A DNA stretch of 64,000 nt from an uncultured Propionibacteriaceae bacterium (GTDB lineage: Bacteria; Actinomycetota; Actinomycetes; Propionibacteriales; Propionibacteriaceae), in NCBI GenBank assembly GCA_945911015.1, contig CAMDZW010000012.1:1-64000 (forward strand), written 5' to 3'. Shown one piece after another: positions 56,132 to 64,000 of this stretch. The notes beneath the pieces are model-generated. The model was not told the origin of the DNA and searched no databases. It worked only from the letters and a program-made list of their open reading frames with translations. Made by a program: the position numbers and the translations under genes. Position 1 is the stretch's first letter; the number at the start of each line of letters is the position of its first letter.

Positions 56132-58393
56132 GTGAGTCAGACACAGTCAGGACGCAGCCTGCCCGATGGCGGATCAGGGCCGAGGCCGTGGCAGACCGAG
56201 ACCGCCCGGATGCTCAATGCCCGGGTGGATCGTCTGGTGGGTGACAAGACCGCCAAACGACTGGCACCGCTGGGCATCGTCACCGTCGGAGACCTGATGC
56301 GGCATGTGCCGCTGCACTGGATGTCAGGCACCGACAATTCCCGGCTCGCCGACCTGACGGTGGGAGAGTACGCCGCTGTCGCCGCCGAGGTTGACGATGC
56401 CGAGCTCATTGCGGACCGGGGCAAGGAACGGTTGCGGGTCCTGATCACCGACGGCACTGACCGGGTCGAACTGACCTTCTTCGCCCGGGGCCGGGCTCCG
56501 ATGAAGTTGCTCTCCTGGTGGCAGTCCCACCTCAAGCCCGGGCAGCGCGGGATCTTCGCCGGCAAGGTTGGTGCCTTCCGGGACAAGCTGCAGCTGACCA
56601 ACCCCGACTACGTGATCCTCGATGAGGGCGGTCAGATCATCGGCGGCGCCAAACGCAATGAGCTGATGGGGAAGCTGACCCAGGCTGGCGGTCTGTTCGG
56701 GATGTATCCACAGACCAGCGGATTCAAGACCTGGGAGATCGCCCAGACCATTCTCTTCGTGCTGCCGCAGCTGGAGCTGGCCGATCCATGGCCGGACTGG
56801 GTGCGTGAGCAGGCCGGGGTCATCGGGCTGATGGACGCCTTCCAGTCGATCCATCGACCGCGCAACCGTGAGGAGGTCGAGGCCGGACTGGACCGGATCC
56901 GATTCGATGAAGCCTTCCGGGCGCAGCTGACGATGGCGCACCGTCGGGCCGAGCTGGAACACTTCGGCGCGGTGCCGCGCCGGGTGGGCCCCGGTGGTCT
57001 GCTGGAGCAGTTCGACGCGCAGCTTCCGTTCGGGCTCACCGACGGGCAGCAAGCCATCACCGACGAGATCCTGACCGACATGGACCGCGACCGTCCGATG
57101 CAGCGGCTGTTGCAGGGGGAAGTCGGCTCCGGCAAGACCGTGGTCGCACTCCGCGCGATGGTGGCGACCGTCGAGGCAGGGGGACAGGCGGTGCTGATGG
57201 CGCCGACCGAGGTCCTGGCCAGCCAACACCTGAACACCGTGACCTCGCTCCTGGGGTCCCTTGCCGACAGCAATGACCTGCTCAGTGAGCTCAATCCCGA
57301 TGCCCCGGAACGGACCGTGCGCGTCGAGCTGCTGACCGGCTCGATGACCGCAGCGCAACGACGGGCCGCCCATGCCCGGATCGATGCCGGGGAGGCCGAC
57401 ATCATCATCGGCACCCATGCCGTGTTGTCGACCGATCTGATGTTCCACGATCTGGGTTTGGTCGTGGTTGATGAGCAGCACCGCTTCGGGGTGGAGCAGC
57501 GGGCCGCCCTGGCCGAACGGTCCTTCCACCATCCCCACATGCTGGTGATGACCGCCACCCCGATCCCTCGGACTGTGGCCATGACGGTCTTCGGTGACCT
57601 GACGGTCTCCACCCTTCGGGAGATCCCGGCCGGGCGCAGTGACGTCACCACTGTGGTGGTCGACGAGGCTGCCACCCCGGCCTGGGTCGACCGGGCCTGG
57701 GCCAGAGTTGGCGAGGAGGTCGCCCAGGGCCGGCAGGCGTTCATTGTCTGTCCCCGGGTCAACCCGACCGACGGCGACGACGGTCGCTCGGTCATTGAGC
57801 TCCACGCTCAGCTGACCGGACCGCGTGGCCCGTTGGCCGACCTGCGCGTCGAGATCGTCCACGGTCAGCTGCCGGCCAAGGACAAGGACGAGACCATGGC
57901 CCGATTCGCGGCCGGGGAGGTCGACGTCATCGTGGCCACCACCGTGATCGAGGTCGGTGTCGACGTGCCGAATGCCTCGATGATGGTGGTCACCGACGCC
58001 GATCGGTTCGGCATCTCCCAGCTGCACCAGCTCCGTGGCCGGATCGGACGTGGCGAGCATGCCGGCACCTGTTTGTTGTTCACCACGGCCGAGCCGCACA
58101 GCCCGGCCCGGGCCCGGCTCGATGCGGTGGCCCGCAGTCGCGACGGTTTCGCTCTGGCCGAGGTCGACCTGGCCCAGCGGCGGGAGGGTGATGTCCTGGG
58201 CGCCAGCCAGTCCGGCGGCCGTTCCACCCTGCGGCTGATCCGCGTGCTGGACCACATCGACATCATCGAACGCGCCCAACAGGTGGCCGCAACGGCGATC
58301 GAGCGAGACCCGGAGCTGTCCACTCCAGGGTTCGTGGATGCCGTCACCGAGATCGAAATGGTCGCCCAGGAGGACCTGATCGATCGCAACTAG
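56132..58393 (+). CDS. recG: ATP-dependent DNA helicase RecG
   Basis: Branch-migration helicase for stalled forks and Holliday junctions, 753 aa. The N-terminal wedge/OB domain spans about 50-220. Helicase motif I is GEVGSGKT, motif II DEQH, motif III TATPIPRT, motif VI region TVIEVGVDVPNA and QLRGRIGRG; the C-terminal TRG-like end is present. GTG 56132 is set by the TACAGT box; the frame from 56087 is longer but unrelated. Ends in TAG. Confidence 0.95.
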   Translation: MSQTQSGRSLPDGGSGPRPWQTETARMLNARVDRLVGDKTAKRLAPLGIVTVGDLMRHVPLHWMSGTDNSRLADLTVGEYAAVAAEVDDAELIADRGKERLRVLITDGTDRVELTFFARGRAPMKLLSWWQSHLKPGQRGIFAGKVGAFRDKLQLTNPDYVILDEGGQIIGGAKRNELMGKLTQAGGLFGMYPQTSGFKTWEIAQTILFVLPQLELADPWPDWVREQAGVIGLMDAFQSIHRPRNREEVEAGLDRIRFDEAFRAQLTMAHRRAELEHFGAVPRRVGPGGLLEQFDAQLPFGLTDGQQAITDEILTDMDRDRPMQRLLQGEVGSGKTVVALRAMVATVEAGGQAVLMAPTEVLASQHLNTVTSLLGSLADSNDLLSELNPDAPERTVRVELLTGSMTAAQRRAAHARIDAGEADIIIGTHAVLSTDLMFHDLGLVVVDEQHRFGVEQRAALAERSFHHPHMLVMTATPIPRTVAMTVFGDLTVSTLREIPAGRSDVTTVVVDEAATPAWVDRAWARVGEEVAQGRQAFIVCPRVNPTDGDDGRSVIELHAQLTGPRGPLADLRVEIVHGQLPAKDKDETMARFAAGEVDVIVATTVIEVGVDVPNASMMVVTDADRFGISQLHQLRGRIGRGEHAGTCLLFTTAEPHSPARARLDAVARSRDGFALAEVDLAQRREGDVLGASQSGGRSTLRLIRVLDHIDIIERAQQVAATAIERDPELSTPGFVDAVTEIEMVAQEDLIDRN

Positions 58394-58403
58394 GACGCGA
58401 ATC

Positions 58404-58409
58404 TAGGAT
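58404..58409 (+). promoter_or_regulatory. -10 box of leaderless rsmD transcript
   Basis: TAGGAT, 6 nt before GTG 58416 and 10 nt after the recG stop. Confidence 0.5.
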
Positions 58410-58415
58410 GGGCCC

Positions 58416-58997
58416 GTGTCACGCATCATCGCCGGGAGCCGTCGTGGACGGCGTCTGACCACGCCGGACGGTCCCGCGACCCGGCCGACCAGCGACCGGG
58501 TCCGCGAAGCAGTGTTCACCGCGCTGGTCTCCTGGCTCGGCACCGTCGACCAGGACCCCGCCGAGACCTTCGCCGGGATCAGCTTCCTCGACCTCTACGC
58601 CGGTTCGGGCGCGGTCGGACTGGAGGCGGCCAGCCGTGGGGCCCAGCCGGTCCTGCTGGTCGAACGGGATCGCCCCACCGCCGAGCTGGCCCGGGGCAAT
58701 GCCGCCTCAACGGGCCTGGACGTCGAGGTGTGGGCCGGACGTGCCGAAAAGCTCGCCAGCCAGGCCGCAGCATCCCCGTACGACATCATCTGGTTGGATC
58801 CGCCCTATGACGTGGCCACGACCACCGTCAACCAGACCGTCAGTGACCTCGTGGCCCGGGGCTGGCTCACCCACAACGGGCTGGTCGTCGCCGAACGGTC
58901 GACCCGCAGCGAGGCCCTGAGCTGGCCCAGCGGCATCGGTGAGACCTGGACCAAACGGTACGGGGAGACGACTGTGCACTTCGGGATGGCAGAGTGA
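58416..58997 (+). CDS. rsmD: 16S rRNA (guanine(966)-N(2))-methyltransferase
   Basis: 193 aa. The start MSRIIAGSRRGRRLTTP is diagnostic; TRPTSDRVREAVF, the SAM loop LDLYAGSGAVGLEA and the catalytic DPPY (IWLDPPYDV) follow. coaD starts 4 nt after its stop, the usual rsmD-coaD pair. Confidence 0.95.
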   Translation: MSRIIAGSRRGRRLTTPDGPATRPTSDRVREAVFTALVSWLGTVDQDPAETFAGISFLDLYAGSGAVGLEAASRGAQPVLLVERDRPTAELARGNAASTGLDVEVWAGRAEKLASQAAASPYDIIWLDPPYDVATTTVNQTVSDLVARGWLTHNGLVVAERSTRSEALSWPSGIGETWTKRYGETTVHFGMAE

Positions 58998-59001
58998 TCC
59001 C

Positions 59002-59490
59002 ATGACCAACCGCGTTGTCTGCCCAGGATCGTTCGACCCGATCACCCACGGCCATCTCGACGTGATCGGCCGGGCCGTGCGCCTGTTCGACGAGGTCGTC
59101 GTCTCGGTCGGAGCCAACTCCACCAAGCCGACCCAGATGTTCACCGTCGAGGAGCGGATCGACCTCATTGTCGAGGCCTGTGCCCGCTGGCCACAGGTCC
59201 AGGTCACCAGCTTCACCGGTTTGCTGGTCGACCACTGTCATGCGGTCGGCGCCATGGGCGTGGTGAAGGGCCTCAGGACGGCTGGGGACTTCGAGTACGA
59301 GCTGCCGATGGCCCACCTCAACCGCCAGATGTCAGGCCTGGAGACGGTCTTCGTGCCGACCGCTCAGGAGTGGTCGGCCGTGTCGTCGACCATGGTGCGT
59401 GAGATTGCGCGATTCGGCGGCGACGTCGCTGACTTCGTCCCGGCCACGGTCGCGGCGCGGATCGCTGAACGTGTCAGCGCCGAGCGGTAG
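59002..59490 (+). CDS. coaD: Phosphopantetheine adenylyltransferase
   Basis: Penultimate step of coenzyme A synthesis, 162 aa. CPGSFDPITHGHLDVI carries the T/HxGH nucleotidyltransferase motif; VVKGLRTAGDFEYELPMA and the ending SSTMVREIARFGGDV complete the active site. ATG 59002. Stop TAG, whose bases begin a TAGATT -10-like box for the next gene. Confidence 0.97.
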   Translation: MTNRVVCPGSFDPITHGHLDVIGRAVRLFDEVVVSVGANSTKPTQMFTVEERIDLIVEACARWPQVQVTSFTGLLVDHCHAVGAMGVVKGLRTAGDFEYELPMAHLNRQMSGLETVFVPTAQEWSAVSSTMVREIARFGGDVADFVPATVAARIAERVSAER

Positions 59491-59493
59491 ATT
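59488..59493 (+). promoter_or_regulatory. -10 box formed by the coaD stop codon
   Basis: TAGATT; TAG is the coaD stop. ATG 59500 follows after 6 nt, so the next gene may be leaderless. CTGAAC (59465-59470) is a weak -35 with a 17-bp spacer. Confidence 0.5.
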
Positions 59494-59499
59494 GAAGCC

Positions 59500-59961
59500 A
59501 TGACCGATCACAGTGACTCCACCGACGAGCTGCGCAGCACGCTCGAGGCACTGCAGGCTCTGGTCTCCGGCGCCAAGGCCATGCCGATGTCGGCCTCCTG
59601 CGTGGTGAACCGGGCCGAGGCCCTCGCCCTGGTCGACAAGGCACGGGCGGCGATCCCCGAGCCGGTCGCCGCAGCACCGTCGACCGACCAGGCCGACGAG
59701 ATCATCGCCGACGCGCGGGCCCGTGCCTCGGAGCTGATCGCCGAGCAGACCGTCGTGATCGAGGCCAAGCGCGAGGCCGAGCAGATCCGGTCCGCCGCCC
59801 AGGACGAGGCTGCCGGCCTGCGGACCGAGACCGACGGGTTCGTCGACGCCCGGATGGCGTCGTTCGAGTCCGTGCTGCACCAGACCCTGAGCCAGGTCCA
59901 ACTGGCTCGGGCCAGACTGTCCCAACGCAGCGGCTTGGACGACAGCGACGACCAGGACTGA
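59500..59961 (+). CDS. Coiled-coil DivIVA-like protein
   Basis: 153 aa, acidic. Residues 65-145 form an Ala/Glu/Arg-rich coiled coil (ADEIIADARARASELIAEQ onward) like the membrane-recruited DivIVA-like or ATP-synthase-b-like proteins. A homologous small gene lies after coaD in mycobacteria and other actinobacteria. Function unknown, possibly linked to growth-pole or division machinery (inference). Confidence 0.7.
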   Translation: MTDHSDSTDELRSTLEALQALVSGAKAMPMSASCVVNRAEALALVDKARAAIPEPVAAAPSTDQADEIIADARARASELIAEQTVVIEAKREAEQIRSAAQDEAAGLRTETDGFVDARMASFESVLHQTLSQVQLARARLSQRSGLDDSDDQD

Positions 59962-60051
59962 GGCGATTCGCCACGAACGTGTGGCAACGGTAGGATGGCG
60001 CGTCGGTCACGACTGTGTCGCTGACCACCGTGTGGGTGAAGGGAAAAGACG

Positions 60052-60627
60052 ATGGCTTCGCAGGACGCTGTCGATCCGCGCTCGGAATTCGTGTTCGACA
60101 CGCATGCTCTGGGCCGCCGGGTTGGCGCGATGGCTGAGCACCGTCGGCAAGCACACACCACGGTGGACTTCGGCACCGAAGTGATCGGTGTGCCACAGGG
60201 TTCTCCCGTCGATCTCGAGCTGCGGCTCGAGGAGGTCGGGGAGGGTGTCCTGGTGACCGGTACGGCCACGGCGCAGTTGCGCGGTGTGTGCGGTCGGTGC
60301 CTGACAGAGATCGGCGAGGAGATCGTCATCGATGTGCAGGAACTGTTCGTCCACCCCGGGCACGGCGACGAGGACGACGAGAGCACCAGCCGCCTCGTGA
60401 ACGAGCTGCTCGACCTCGAGCCGTTGCTGCGCGACCAAGTGGTCCTCGACCTGCCGTTCCAGCCGGTGTGTCGGGAGGATTGTGAAGGTCTGTGTGCTGA
60501 ATGCGGCGCCAACCTGAACGATGACCCCGACCACGGCCATGACGCGCCGATCGATTCCCGTTGGGCCGGCCTGGCCGGTCTGATGGACCTGAACTCACCC
60601 AACGAGTCCGAACAGAGGGAGAACTGA
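60052..60627 (+). CDS. DUF177 (YceD-like) protein
   Basis: 191 aa, the YceD/DUF177 family encoded next to rpmF in most bacteria and implicated in 23S rRNA processing. The C-terminal half has CGRCL and then [17 protein letters not shown], the conserved Cys cluster. ATG 60052 follows AGGGAAAAG. Upstream TAGGAT (59991-59996) is a candidate -10, giving a leader of about 50 nt. rpmF follows after 1 nt. Confidence 0.9.
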   Translation: MASQDAVDPRSEFVFDTHALGRRVGAMAEHRRQAHTTVDFGTEVIGVPQGSPVDLELRLEEVGEGVLVTGTATAQLRGVCGRCLTEIGEEIVIDVQELFVHPGHGDEDDESTSRLVNELLDLEPLLRDQVVLDLPFQPVCREDCEGLCAECGANLNDDPDHGHDAPIDSRWAGLAGLMDLNSPNESEQREN

Positions 60628-60628
60628 C

Positions 60629-60823
60629 ATGGCCGTTCCGAAGCGGAAGATGTCCCGGAGCAACACCCGCCATCGCCGGTCCCAGTGGAAGGCCCAGGCG
60701 CCGTCCTTGGTGACCTGCGTCAACCCGGCCTGCCGTGCCAAGCACCTGCCGCACACCGCGTGCCCGTCGTGCGGCCAGTACGGTCCGCGCAACGAGCGCC
60801 GTCAGGTCGTCGAGACCGCCTGA
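60629..60823 (+). CDS. rpmF: 50S ribosomal protein L32, zinc-binding form
   Basis: 64 aa. [20 protein letters not shown] is diagnostic of L32; the four zinc-ligand Cys (CVNPAC and CPSC) are present. ATG 60629 follows GAGGGAG within the end of the DUF177 gene. Confidence 0.97.
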   Translation: MAVPKRKMSRSNTRHRRSQWKAQAPSLVTCVNPACRAKHLPHTACPSCGQYGPRNERRQVVETA

Positions 60824-60833
60824 GGCCTCTGAG

Positions 60834-61541
60834 ATGTCCGGTCGCCTGACCCAGACCCTGGCCGACCTCGACATCCCGCTGTCCATCGAGGACCTCGAGC
60901 TGGCGTTCGTCCACCGCTCCTATGCCTACGAGCATGGTGGCCTGGACACGAACGAGCGGCTCGAGTTCCTCGGTGACTCCGTTCTTGGTGTCGTGGTCAC
61001 CGACCACCTCTACCGGGCCCATCCTGACCTGTCCGAGGGACAGCTCGCACGGATCCGGTCAGCGGTGGTGAATTCGCGCGCTCTTGCTTCAGTGGCCCGG
61101 GGCCTGTCGCTGGGCCAGTTGGTCAAACTCGGCAAGGGCGAGGAGGCCACCGGCGGCCGGGACAAGAACTCGATCTTGGCCGACACCACTGAGGCACTGA
61201 TCGGGGCGATCTACCTCGGTGCCGGTCGCGATGCCGCTGAGCGATTCGTCCGCAAGCTGTTCGACCCGTTGGCCGAACACGCCGCAACCCTGGGCGCCGG
61301 CCTGGACTGGAAGACCAGCCTTCAGGAACAGACCTCCCTCGCCGGTCTCCCGGTGCCGCACTACACCATCGTGGCCGACGGCCCCGACCACGCGAAGTCG
61401 TTCGAGGCCAGCGTCCACATCGGTGACCTCACCTTCGGCCCGGGCACCGGTACCAACAAGAAGGACGCCGAACAGGACGCGGCCGAGCAGGCCTTCGCGG
61501 TGATCAAAAAGCTCGCCGACAAGGCCGCCGCCACCGACTGA
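60834..61541 (+). CDS. rnc: Ribonuclease III
   Basis: Double-stranded RNA endonuclease for rRNA and mRNA processing, 235 aa. The catalytic signature [13 protein letters not shown] is at about residue 38, the second acidic cluster in [12 protein letters not shown], and the C-terminal dsRNA-binding domain from about 160 to the end. ATG 60834 is chosen; the longer frame from 60735 overlaps rpmF and lacks support. The stop shares a base with the fpg ATG. Confidence 0.96.
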   Translation: MSGRLTQTLADLDIPLSIEDLELAFVHRSYAYEHGGLDTNERLEFLGDSVLGVVVTDHLYRAHPDLSEGQLARIRSAVVNSRALASVARGLSLGQLVKLGKGEEATGGRDKNSILADTTEALIGAIYLGAGRDAAERFVRKLFDPLAEHAATLGAGLDWKTSLQEQTSLAGLPVPHYTIVADGPDHAKSFEASVHIGDLTFGPGTGTNKKDAEQDAAEQAFAVIKKLADKAAATD

Positions 61542-62386
61542 TGCCTGAGCTGCCTGAGGTGGAGGTGGTGCGCCGCGGGCTCGCCTCGGCGATCACCGGT
61601 CGCACGGTGGAGCGAGTCGAGGTCCTGCACCCCCGCCCGGTCCGAGCCCATCTGGCCGGGCCGGCCGACTTCGTCGCACAGTTGGCCGGACAGACCATCA
61701 CCGAACCCCGCCGTCGCGGCAAGTACCTGTGGCTGCCCCTGGCCGGCGGCGACGCGGTCGTGGCCCATCTCGGCATGAGCGGGCAGTTCCGGGTCGACGA
61801 CGGCGTCACCGACCATCGACATGTACGGGTCCGCTGCCACCTCGACGACGCTCGGGTGCTCAGCTTCTGTGACCAGCGGATGTTCGGCGGGCTGTCCTTG
61901 TCCGTCGACGGCGCAGAGTTGCCGGCTGAGATCGCCCACATCGCGGTCGACCCGTTCGACCCCGCCTACGACATCGATGCCGTGGTCGCTCGGATGCGTC
62001 GCAAACGGACCGGAATCAAGCGGGCCCTGTTGGATCAGACTCTGGTCTCGGGGATCGGCAACATCTATGCCGACGAATCCCTGTGGCGAGCCCGGCTCCA
62101 TGCCGAGCGGCCGACCGAGCGACTGTCGCGGCCCAAGGCGTACGAAGTACTCAACCACGCCCGCGACGTGATGGCCGAGGCGCTTGCGCAGGGCGGGACC
62201 AGTTTTGATGCGCTCTATGTCAACGTCAACGGCGAATCCGGCTACTTCGAACGGGGCCTCGACGCGTACGGCCGTGAAGGCCTCCCATGCCGACGGTGCG
62301 GTCGGTTGATGGTACGGGAGCAGTTCACCAACCGGTCTTCGACCCGGTGCCCTTCCTGTCAGCGGCGGCCGTCGGGGCTTGGCTGA
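61541..62386 (+). CDS. mutM: Formamidopyrimidine-DNA glycosylase
   Basis: Base-excision repair enzyme for 8-oxoguanine, 281 aa. The mature N-terminal Pro and catalytic Glu are in [31 protein letters not shown] is the H2TH region; the C-terminal zinc finger has CRRC and CPSC, with the Arg finger in the intervening loop. The 1-base stop/start overlap with rnc indicates an operon. In many actinobacteria smc follows; here htpG does. Confidence 0.95.
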   Translation: MPELPEVEVVRRGLASAITGRTVERVEVLHPRPVRAHLAGPADFVAQLAGQTITEPRRRGKYLWLPLAGGDAVVAHLGMSGQFRVDDGVTDHRHVRVRCHLDDARVLSFCDQRMFGGLSLSVDGAELPAEIAHIAVDPFDPAYDIDAVVARMRRKRTGIKRALLDQTLVSGIGNIYADESLWRARLHAERPTERLSRPKAYEVLNHARDVMAEALAQGGTSFDALYVNVNGESGYFERGLDAYGREGLPCRRCGRLMVREQFTNRSSTRCPSCQRRPSGLG

Positions 62387-62511
62387 CCGTCCCGCGGTGT
62401 CCCCATGCGGGCCAGCGTGCTCGGACACCGGCCCACGGCGCCGCGTACCGTCGCTAAACTTCGGGCTCGGAAAACGGTGGTCCTCGCCACCCGGGCAGAA
62501 GGAGAAGGACG

Positions 62512-64000
62512 TTGTCGGCACAGGTGCACGAGTTCAGGGCGGAGGCTCGCCAACTGCTGGACCTGATGGTCCATTCGATCTACTCGAACAAGGACAGCTT
62601 CCTGCGCGAGCTGGTGTCCAATGCGTCGGATGCGTTGGACAAGCTGCGGATCGCGGGCTTGACCAATGACGATCTCGGCGTTGACATCTCGGATCTGCAC
62701 ATTCGGCTGATCCCGGACGCCGCAGCGCGAACCCTGACGATCAGCGACAACGGCATCGGCATGTCGCGCGACGAGGTGATCGATCTGATCGGCACCGTTG
62801 CCAAGTCCGGCACCGCTGAGCTGCGCCGCAAGCTTGCCGAGGCCGACAAGGCCTCCGCTGAGGAGCTGATCGGGCAGTTCGGCATCGGTTTCTACTCGAC
62901 CTTCATGGTGGCCGATGAAGTGACCTTGACGACCCGCAAGGCCGGGGAGTCCGTGGGCACCGGTTGGTCCTCGACCGGTGACGGGACCTACACGATCGAC
63001 GACGTGGCCGACGCGCCGCAGGGGACCTCCATCACGCTCCGGCTGAAGCCGACCGACACCGACGATGCGGTCAATGACTACGCCGACCGGTTCGTGTTGC
63101 GGGGACTGGTGAAGAAATACTCCGATTTCATTTCGTGGCCGATCCGGATGCTCGGGGAGCCCGCGAAGCCCGCCGACACTGACAGCGACGATGCCGCACC
63201 CGCACCGGTCGACGAGACTCTCAACTCGCAGAAGGCGCTGTGGTCCAAGAGCACGAGCGAGGTGACCGACGAGGAGTACGCCGACTTCTACCGTCACATC
63301 TCGCATGCGTGGGACGAGCCGCTGGAGACCATCTCGCTGCACGCCGAAGGCACATTCGAGTACCAGTCGTTGCTGTTCATCCCGACCCAGGCACCGTTCG
63401 ACCTGTTCCTGCGCGAGCGCAACAACGGCATCCACCTCTACGTCAAGCGCGTCTTCATCATGGATGACGCCGAAATCCTGCCCGAGTACCTGCGGTGGGT
63501 GCAGGGGGTGGTGGACGCGGCGGACCTGTCGCTGAACGTCTCTCGGGAAATCCTGCAGGAGGACCGCCAAATCCGGGCCATCCGGCGGCGTCTGACCAAG
63601 AAGGTCATCTCCACCGTCCAGGACCTTGCCGACAACCGGCCGGATGACTACGCGACCTTCTGGGAGAACTTCGGTCGAGTCTTCAAGGAGGGCCTGGTCA
63701 ATGACGCCGACAATGCACAAGCGATCCTGAAGGCCTCGGTCTTCGCCTCCACCCATGCTGAGACCGAACCGACTCGGCTGGCCGACTACCTGTCCCGGAT
63801 GCCCGAGGGCCAGGACGTCATCTACTTCATGACCGGCGAATCGCGCGCCCGGCTCGAGTCGAGCCCCCATCTGGAGGCATTCCGCGCCAAGGGGATCGAG
63901 GTGCTGTTGCTGTCGGACCCGGTCGACGAGGTGTGGGTCACCGCAGTGCCGGAGTTTGAGGGCAAGAAGTTCGTGTCCGTCGCCAAGGGGGAGATCGATC
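62512..64000 (+). CDS. htpG: HSP90-family chaperone HtpG, 3' end outside window
   Basis: ATP-dependent chaperone; 496 residues are visible of about 610-630. The start TTG 62512 follows AGAAGGAGAAGG. The GHKL ATPase motifs are [27 protein letters not shown], and [14 protein letters not shown]; the middle domain has [15 protein letters not shown] and the client/ATP Arg region [15 protein letters not shown] -10-like TAAACT lies at 62455-62460. No CIRCE or HAIR operator was seen upstream. The frame is open to the last base. Confidence 0.96.

Noticed and set aside
56324-58279. 651-aa minus-strand open frame over recG
   Set aside because: No family resemblance; RecG helicase motifs are complete on the plus strand.
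62402-62434. Possible mutM terminator (GGGCC...GGCCC)
   Set aside because: Short stem with a large loop and internal mismatch and no T-tract; too weak to list as a feature.
62455-62511. Heat-shock operator (CIRCE or HAIR) before htpG
   Set aside because: I looked for TTAGCACTC/GAGTGCTAA and CTTGAGT/ACTCAAG type repeats and found none.

Overview
The window is high-GC actinobacterial chromosome. The signs are G/C-ending codons, almost exclusive TGA stops, many GTG/TTG starts, and the conserved actinobacterial gene order xerC - M23 peptidase - rpsB - tsf - pyrH - frr - cdsA - rlmN - dxr - rip1/M50 - ispG - GNAT - proS - (DUF4439) - rimP - nusA - ylxR - infB - rbfA - truB - ribF - rpsO - pnp - dapB - rnj - recG - rsmD - coaD - DUF177 - rpmF - rnc - fpg. 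The style resembles Propionibacteriales, but I cannot fix the genus by eye. No rRNA, tRNA, CRISPR array, transposase or prophage gene was seen. Both ends are cut inside genes (xerC on the left, htpG on the right).

Layout. 1-8.3 kb: cell division/wall (xerC, M23), translation (rpsB, tsf, frr), pyrH, cdsA and rlmN, with an alpha/beta hydrolase inserted between tsf and pyrH. 8.3-22.3 kb: an accessory block splits the usual rlmN-dxr junction. It holds a duplicated membrane protein, a LOG-family protein, an ABC sugar-type importer operon without an ATPase (binding lipoprotein, two permeases, a glycosidase-like protein of unknown family, a CGNR zinc-finger regulator), a minus-strand amidohydrolase/aminotransferase pair, a Gfo/Idh/MocA oxidoreductase with an M20 hydrolase, and a PhyH dioxygenase. 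22.4-32.1 kb: dxr, M50 protease, ispG, GNAT, SIMPL protein, an orphan GH20-type hexosaminidase, proS. 32.2-35 kb: an inserted D-aminoacylase/SelA-fold enzyme pair. 34.9-44.1 kb: DUF4439 lipoprotein, rimP-nusA-ylxR-infB-rbfA-truB, then a voltage-gated cation channel and ribF. 44.1-49 kb: PfkB kinase, rpsO, and a small envelope-polymer cluster (GT2, CDP-alcohol phosphotransferase, TagF-like transferase). 49-64 kb: pnp, dapB, LmeA-like protein, GNAT, RNase J, rpmB, recG, rsmD, coaD, a coiled-coil protein, DUF177, rpmF, rnc, fpg, htpG.

The housekeeping genes form the transcription-translation-RNA processing core, with the MEP isoprenoid enzymes (dxr, ispG) flanking the site-2 protease. The accessory blocks look like catabolic modules for an imported glycan or glycoside and for N-acyl-D-amino acids; their substrates cannot be read from sequence.

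Structure not explained by the genes: (1) at least ten genes have a TANNNT box exactly 6-7 nt before a GTG/ATG start, a leaderless promoter-start module that also settles several start codons; (2) only four genes end in TAG and in three of them that TAG is the first half of a -10-like hexamer for the next gene; (3) after tsf and rpsO the terminator tail is repeated three times as 21-22-bp units, with a related duplication after infB; (4) the palindrome CCGTACGG is clearly over-represented and occurs in different reading frames; (5) two perfect DnaA boxes lie 30 bp apart upstream of rpsB; (6) the channel has an EGWND selectivity filter that predicts calcium rather than sodium conduction.
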